17,496 bases of DNA, from assembly GCA_035476855.1 (NCBI GenBank), contig DATILC010000152.1, forward strand, positions 1-17,496, given 5' to 3'. Positions 13,705 through 17,496 of this stretch are shown here, one piece after another (positions within the stretch are counted from its first letter, which is position 1; every line of letters starts with the position of its first letter). This DNA comes from Solimonas_A sp035476855 (GTDB lineage Bacteria > Pseudomonadota > Gammaproteobacteria > Nevskiales > Nevskiaceae). Position numbers and translations under genes: made by a program. The notes below the pieces were generated by a model. It saw only the letters and a program-made list of their open reading frames with translations. It was not told the DNA's origin and made no database searches.

Positions 13705-15075
13705 ATGGAACCCACACGCTCGCGCAATTGGTGTATCCGGACCCTGCTGCTCTGCATCCCCCTGTCCGCCACCGCAGCCAGCTACGCGCCGATGGGGGAC
13801 GCCGATCTTCTCGGGCAGTCCGCAACGGTGGTGCTCGGCCGCGTCGCCCATGCGGGACCGGCACCGGCACAGGAACTGGACGCCACCCTGTATCGCATCG
13901 AGATCGACCGGATCCTGAAAGGCTCGCCCGGCCGCCGCTCACTGGAACTGACCGTGCCGGGCGCCCATGCGCCGGAACAGGCCGGTGCCCTGGTGATACC
14001 GGGCGCGCCACGCTTCGTCCCCGATGAGCGTGTGCTGTTGTTCCTCGACACGGGCGACAGCGGCCGCTACCGGCTCAATCAATTCGGGCTGGGCGCATTC
14101 CATGTGCGCCGCGCAGGCGACGGAACCCCGCTGGCACTGCGCGCGCTGGAGCACGAGCCACTCACGCGCGCACGCGGGCTGGACGCTTTCCTGCACTGGC
14201 TGCTCCAGGCCACCACCGGCGCCAGCCCCACGGTGGACTACTGGACCGACATGGCACCGGCGGACAGCGCGAAGTTCAACTTCATCGGCGTCGAAGCCTC
14301 GCGCTGGTTCGAGTTCGACCGCGGCCTCGAGGTGCGCTTCCTCGCCCACCAGAACGGCCAGGCGGGGCTGTCGGACGGAGGTGTCGGTGCCTTCCGCCAG
14401 GGCCTCGCCGCCTGGGACGACGACGGCGGCAGCAACATCCGCTACGTCTTCGGCGGCAGCACGCGTGCCGGCGGCGGGCTGGGCACGCCCGACGGCGTCA
14501 ACACCATCCTGTTCAATGATCCCAACGGCGAGATCGCCGGCAGCTTCGACTGCAACCGCGGCGGTATCCTGGCGCTCGGGGGCTTCCGCAGCAGCGGCCG
14601 CGGCGAGTACCGCAACGGCAGCTTTCTGATGATCGTCGAGGGCGATGTGGTGGTGCAGGACGGCGCCGCCTGCCAGCTCAGTCGCAACAACGGCAGCAAT
14701 GCCGCCGAGGTCTTCGCCCACGAACTGGGGCATACCCTGGGACTCGCCCACTCTTGCGGCGACAACAGCCTCCTCGGCCTGATCGGCGACTGCATCCCGT
14801 TGACACCCGTCGACGAGGCCCTGATGCGCGCACGCACACACGCCGACGGCCGCGGTGCGCGGCTCGGCGCCGACGACCGCGCGGCAGTCGGCTCGGCCTA
14901 CGGCAACGGCCTGCTGCCGGTGCTGCGCGACTCGCCCGAGGGATTGCCGGGCGCCAACAACGTCAACGGCGGCGATGCAGGCGCCGACGACGGCGGTGGA
15001 GGCGGCGGTGCGGCCGCAGTGCTGACGCTGCTGGGCCTGCTGGCGGCCGGCCTCTGGCGCACGCGCACGCGCTGA
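13705..15075 (+). CDS. Matrixin-like metalloprotease with GlyGly-CTERM-like tail
   Basis: A 456-residue secreted protein. Residues 1-25 are a signal peptide (RTLLLCIPLSATAASYA). The zinc site HELGHTLGLAH at 339-349 is a full HExxHxxGxxH motif (His339, Glu340, His343, His349), the metzincin form. An N-terminal region of about 300 residues precedes it and has no named domain I can see. The C-terminus has a glycine run (GGGGGG, 430-435), a hydrophobic helix AAAVLTLLGLLAAGLW and a basic end RTRTR. That order of Gly-rich motif, membrane helix and basic cluster matches the GlyGly-CTERM tail cleaved by rhombosortase in type-II-secreting gammaproteobacteria. GGAG precedes the ATG by about eight bases. 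An extracellular or surface-held protease is the natural inference. It is separated from the EAL gene by 93 bases. Confidence 0.85.
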   Translation: MEPTRSRNWCIRTLLLCIPLSATAASYAPMGDADLLGQSATVVLGRVAHAGPAPAQELDATLYRIEIDRILKGSPGRRSLELTVPGAHAPEQAGALVIPGAPRFVPDERVLLFLDTGDSGRYRLNQFGLGAFHVRRAGDGTPLALRALEHEPLTRARGLDAFLHWLLQATTGASPTVDYWTDMAPADSAKFNFIGVEASRWFEFDRGLEVRFLAHQNGQAGLSDGGVGAFRQGLAAWDDDGGSNIRYVFGGSTRAGGGLGTPDGVNTILFNDPNGEIAGSFDCNRGGILALGGFRSSGRGEYRNGSFLMIVEGDVVVQDGAACQLSRNNGSNAAEVFAHELGHTLGLAHSCGDNSLLGLIGDCIPLTPVDEALMRARTHADGRGARLGADDRAAVGSAYGNGLLPVLRDSPEGLPGANNVNGGDAGADDGGGGGGAAAVLTLLGLLAAGLWRTRTR

Positions 15076-15156
15076 TCGGGCACGCACGCCGCGGTATTCC
15101 GTGGTTCCTGGCGGAGCCCGTCCGCCGGCGTCTGTCCGGCGCGCCGCCGCTGCCCG

Positions 15157-15186
15157 TAAACTTGCGGCCTTTCCATGTCGGCCTGA
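15157..15186 (+). promoter_or_regulatory. Candidate -10 box and three-codon upstream ORF
   Basis: TAAACT at 15157-15162, in the context CCGTAAACTTGCGGCC, resembles the TAGACT-TTGCCGGCC context before the phaB-like gene. Thirteen bases later ATG-TCG-GCC-TGA (15175-15186) forms a three-codon frame that ends 19 bases before the real start at 15206. Promoter use is weakly supported; the tiny frame may be chance. Confidence 0.25.
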
Positions 15187-15205
15187 AGCCCGGGATTCCT
15201 GCACG

Positions 15206-15577
15206 ATGAACCAGTCTCTCCGGGCGCGCCCGCGCTTCCTTGCCCTGCCGATCGCGATCGCCTCCGTCGGCCTCGGCCTGAGCTTCTACTACGGCGAGCA
15301 GTGGTACCAGCTCAGCCAGGTGCCCGAGGCGCAGTTGCAGGAAGCGGTGGAACTCAACCTGCTGCTGGACCTGAAGCGCGACGCACACAAGCCGGTGCCC
15401 GGCGAGCAGGAGCTGGAGGCACGCCGCGAAACCATCCGCGGTGAACTGCAGGCGCATCTCGACCGGCAGCGTCACCAGCTGCGCGGCAATTTCCTGGCAG
15501 CGCTGGCCGGCTTCGGGCTCGGCGCAATATTCCTGCTGACGCAGCTGCGGCCGCAGTGGTTGTTCGGCCGGCGATAG
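15206..15577 (+). CDS. Small two-helix membrane protein
   Basis: A 123-residue hypothetical protein. Two hydrophobic helices are visible, about residues 11-29 (FLALPIAIASVGLGLSFYYG) and 94-112 (NFLAALAGFGLGAIFLLTQL). Between them is a charged, Glu/Arg-rich stretch of about 60 residues likely to form a helical hairpin or coiled coil (for example ELEARRETIRGELQAHLDRQRHQL). The start at 15206 is preferred to the open GTG at 15101 because the upstream part is a Pro/Arg/Ala-rich shadow and the helix follows this Met normally. Its TAG stop lies inside the left arm of the 57-nt palindrome. I do not recognise the family; neither neighbour suggests a function. Confidence 0.7.
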   Translation: MNQSLRARPRFLALPIAIASVGLGLSFYYGEQWYQLSQVPEAQLQEAVELNLLLDLKRDAHKPVPGEQELEARRETIRGELQAHLDRQRHQLRGNFLAALAGFGLGAIFLLTQLRPQWLFGRR

Positions 15578-15631
15578 GGCCTGTTAACGCTACCGCGGTC
15601 GCTGCGATCGCGGTAGCGTTAACAGGCCCTA
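15575..15631. repeat. 57-nt quasi-palindrome, hairpin or MITE-like element
   Basis: Arms at 15575-15597 and 15609-15631 (TAGGGCCTGTTAACGCTACC... and its exact complement) are perfect over 23 bp. The 11-base centre GTCGCTGCGAT is itself complementary at TCGC/GCGA with a G-T pair, so nearly the whole 57 bases fold on one axis. The left arm contains the stop codon of the preceding gene. No T-tract follows, so it is not a textbook terminator, although a stem this strong could end transcription on either strand. Its perfect arms also fit a tiny non-autonomous transposable element; no convincing target duplication beyond TA is visible. Confidence 0.8.
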
Positions 15632-15701
15632 GGCTTTACCTCGCAGCACGCGCGCCCTATGTTCGCGGCTCGCAGCCTCAACCCCGTCGCAAGGAGCTGA
15701 C

Positions 15702-16598
15702 ATGGACCTGATGGACTACGGACGCCGTCCCGTCGATTTCACTGGCGCCACCGCGCCTGCCGCCGACAACAGCCATTTCACGCGCCGCGGTTTCCTGGTG
15801 ACCTCACTGGCCAGCGGCTTCGCCCTGGCCTCCTCGCCGCTGGCGGCGCAGGCGATCCATACCGACGACAAGGGTCTGGTCGCCGGCGCCATCGAGATCA
15901 AGGTGGCGGGCGGCAGCATCCCGGCCTATCGCGCACGCCCGGCGAAGCGCGGCCCGCATCCGGTGCTGCTGGTAATCCAGGAAATCTTCGGCGTGCACGA
16001 ACACATCCAGGACGTCTGCCGGCGCTACGCCAAACTCGGCTACCTCGCCATCGCGCCGGAACTGTTCGCACGCCAGGGCGACGTGTCGAAGATGAGCGAC
16101 ATCGGCCAGATCCTGCAGCAGATCGTCGCCAGGGTGCCGGATGCACAGGTGATGGCCGATCTCGATGCCACTGTCGCGCATGCACGCAAGGTCGAAGGCG
16201 GTCATGTCTCTCGGCTGGGCATCGTCGGCTACTGCTGGGGCGGACGCACCACCTGGCTCTACGCCGCGCACAACCCGCAGGTGAAGGCTGGCGTCGCCTA
16301 TTACGGCCTGATCAGCGGCATGAAGTCGGAGATCAAGCCGCAGGATCCGATCGACATCGGCGCGAAGCTGAAGGTGCCGGTGCTGGGCCTCTACGCGACC
16401 AAGGACGCCTACATCCCGCTGGATGTGGTCGCGCAGATGCAGGGCGAGCTGATGAAATCGGGCAGCGGCTCGGCGATCGTGGTGCTGCCGGGCGTGGATC
16501 ATGGATTCAACGCCGACTACCGGCCGACCTACGACGCCACCGCCGCGGCCTATGCCTCGAAGCTGGCGCTGGACTGGCTGGCCGACCACGGCGCCTGA
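15702..16598 (+). CDS. Dienelactone hydrolase family protein with Tat-like leader
   Basis: A 298-residue alpha/beta hydrolase of the dienelactone hydrolase family. Glu94 in VIQEIFG, nucleophile Cys178 in GYCWGG, Asp235 in YATKDAYIP and His267 in GVDHGFN match the known Cys-Asp-His triad and its activating Glu. These enzymes open dienelactones from chloro- or hydroxy-aromatic routes, and many homologues have other ester substrates. The first 50 residues carry FTRRGFLVTSLASGFALASSPLAAQA, which has the twin-arginine RRxFL pattern, a hydrophobic stretch and an AxA-like end, so Tat export is likely. Cytosolic DLH enzymes lack this. AAGGAG lies about six bases before the ATG at 15702. It follows the palindrome by 70 bases and is probably transcribed on its own. 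Confidence 0.9.
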   Translation: MDLMDYGRRPVDFTGATAPAADNSHFTRRGFLVTSLASGFALASSPLAAQAIHTDDKGLVAGAIEIKVAGGSIPAYRARPAKRGPHPVLLVIQEIFGVHEHIQDVCRRYAKLGYLAIAPELFARQGDVSKMSDIGQILQQIVARVPDAQVMADLDATVAHARKVEGGHVSRLGIVGYCWGGRTTWLYAAHNPQVKAGVAYYGLISGMKSEIKPQDPIDIGAKLKVPVLGLYATKDAYIPLDVVAQMQGELMKSGSGSAIVVLPGVDHGFNADYRPTYDATAAAYASKLALDWLADHGA

Positions 16599-16664
16599 AG
16601 TCCCGACAGTGGTGGCGGGTGCTGCGGCGGCGTAGCATGCCGCCCCCGCCACCGCTGCCGCGCC

Positions 16665-17496
16665 GTGCCCGATTCCGCCGCCTCACGCTCTGCCTACCTC
16701 GCCGGCCTGGCCATCGCGCTCGCCGGCGCGGCGTTCTTCTCGGCCAAGGCGATCGTCGCCAAGCTGCTCTACCGCCATGGCATCGATGCGGTCACGCTGA
16801 TCGCGCTGCGCATGCTGCTGTCGCTGCCGGTATTCCTGCTGGTGGCGGTCTGGACCTGGCGGCAGCAACCACGCCTGGGCACAGGCGACCTCCTGCGCGT
16901 GACCGGACTGGGGCTCACCGGCTACTACGCGTCCAGCATGCTGGACTTCCTCGGCCTGCAGTACATCAGCGCCGGGCTGGAACGGCTGATCCTGTTCCTG
17001 ACACCTTCCTTCGTGCTGCTGCTGGGCCTGCTGTTCTACCGGCGCAGCGCGTCGCGACGGCAGTGGCTGTCGTTGCTGGTGGCCTATGCCGGCATCGTGC
17101 TGGTGTTCCAGCATGATCTCTGGCTTGGCGGCGAACGCGTCGCCTTGGGCTCGGCCCTGGTGCTCGGCGCCGCGATCACCTACGCGGTCTACCTGCTGCT
17201 GTCGGGCGAGCTGATCGGCCGCGTCGGCCCGCTGCGACTGGTGGCGCTGGCGATGACCGTGTCCTGCGCCGCCTGCCTGCTGCAGTACGGCCTGCTGCGG
17301 CCGCTGCCGGGGCTGTTCCAGCAGCAAGCGGCGGTGTGGCAGCTGTCGCTGGTCAATGCCGGCCTCTGCACGGTACTGCCGGTGTTCCTGACCATGTTGG
17401 CGGTGGGCCGCATCGGCGCCGCCACGGCGGCGCAGGCCGGGATGATCGGGCCGGTGACGACCCTGTTCCTAGCCTGGTGGCTGCTGGGCGAGCCGG
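16665..17496 (+). CDS. DMT superfamily (EamA) permease, 3' end cut by window edge
   Basis: A reading frame of at least 277 codons runs from GTG at 16665 off the window edge with no stop. It is almost wholly hydrophobic, with about nine membrane helices before the cut, for example YLAGLAIALAGAAFFSAKA near the start, LALGSALVLGAAITYAVYLLL-like segments in the middle and TTLFLAWWLLGEP at the edge. FFSAKAIVAKLLYRHGID and the late AAQAGMIGPVTTLFLAWWLLGEP are typical of EamA-type drug/metabolite transporters, which usually have ten helices and about 300 residues, so only a short end is missing. The GTG start is chosen because no in-frame ATG lies upstream; there is no clear ribosome site. The transported compound is unknown. 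Confidence 0.87.
   Translation, partial: MPDSAASRSAYLAGLAIALAGAAFFSAKAIVAKLLYRHGIDAVTLIALRMLLSLPVFLLVAVWTWRQQPRLGTGDLLRVTGLGLTGYYASSMLDFLGLQYISAGLERLILFLTPSFVLLLGLLFYRRSASRRQWLSLLVAYAGIVLVFQHDLWLGGERVALGSALVLGAAITYAVYLLLSGELIGRVGPLRLVALAMTVSCAACLLQYGLLRPLPGLFQQQAAVWQLSLVNAGLCTVLPVFLTMLAVGRIGAATAAQAGMIGPVTTLFLAWWLLGEP

Overview
Taxonomic impression. The window is uniformly GC-rich with strong G/C third-position bias. It carries an integral-membrane alkane hydroxylase, a meta-cleavage lower pathway, a PhaB-type reductase and a canonical LuxR/LuxI pair. This suggests a hydrocarbon- or sterol-degrading gammaproteobacterium, possibly of the Nevskiales/Solimonadaceae type. That placement is inference from gene content only. 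No rRNA, tRNA, CRISPR array, phage or transposase gene was seen.

Layout. (1) Positions 1-2425, minus strand: a DUF3604 lipoprotein cut by the window edge and an SDR oxidoreductase, separated by a REP-like hairpin pair. (2) 2513-5097: an AlkB alkane monooxygenase with a C-terminal rubredoxin domain (minus), divergent from a cupin/AraC regulator (plus) that probably controls it; the 154-bp gap holds direct repeats. (3) 5159-10201, plus: C-C hydrolase, 2-keto-4-pentenoate hydratase, acylating acetaldehyde dehydrogenase and 4-hydroxy-2-oxovalerate aldolase, then an SRPBCC protein and a PhaB-like reductase. A second REP-like pair lies inside this run. (4) 10424-13611, plus: a quorum-sensing module, luxR, luxI, a small degenerate receiver-like protein and a GGDEF/EAL protein whose EAL site is intact and whose GGDEF site is degenerate. 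(5) 13705-17496, plus: a secreted matrixin-like metalloprotease ending in a GlyGly-CTERM-like tail, a small two-helix membrane protein, a 57-nt quasi-palindrome, a dienelactone hydrolase with a Tat-like leader, and a DMT-family permease cut by the window edge.

How it works together. AlkB-rubredoxin would start oxidation of alkanes, probably under the divergent AraC regulator. The hydrolase-to-aldolase block would convert a ring-cleavage product to pyruvate and acetyl-CoA. No ring-cleavage dioxygenase is present, so the upper pathway must lie elsewhere. The PhaB-like reductase could draw the resulting acetyl-CoA units toward polyhydroxybutyrate. The most unusual local arrangement is the compact luxI - receiver-like - EAL unit, which would couple acyl-homoserine-lactone synthesis to c-di-GMP breakdown.

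Limits. All family names come from reading motifs by eye. No database search, alignment program or promoter scan was run. Comparisons with reference proteins are from memory.
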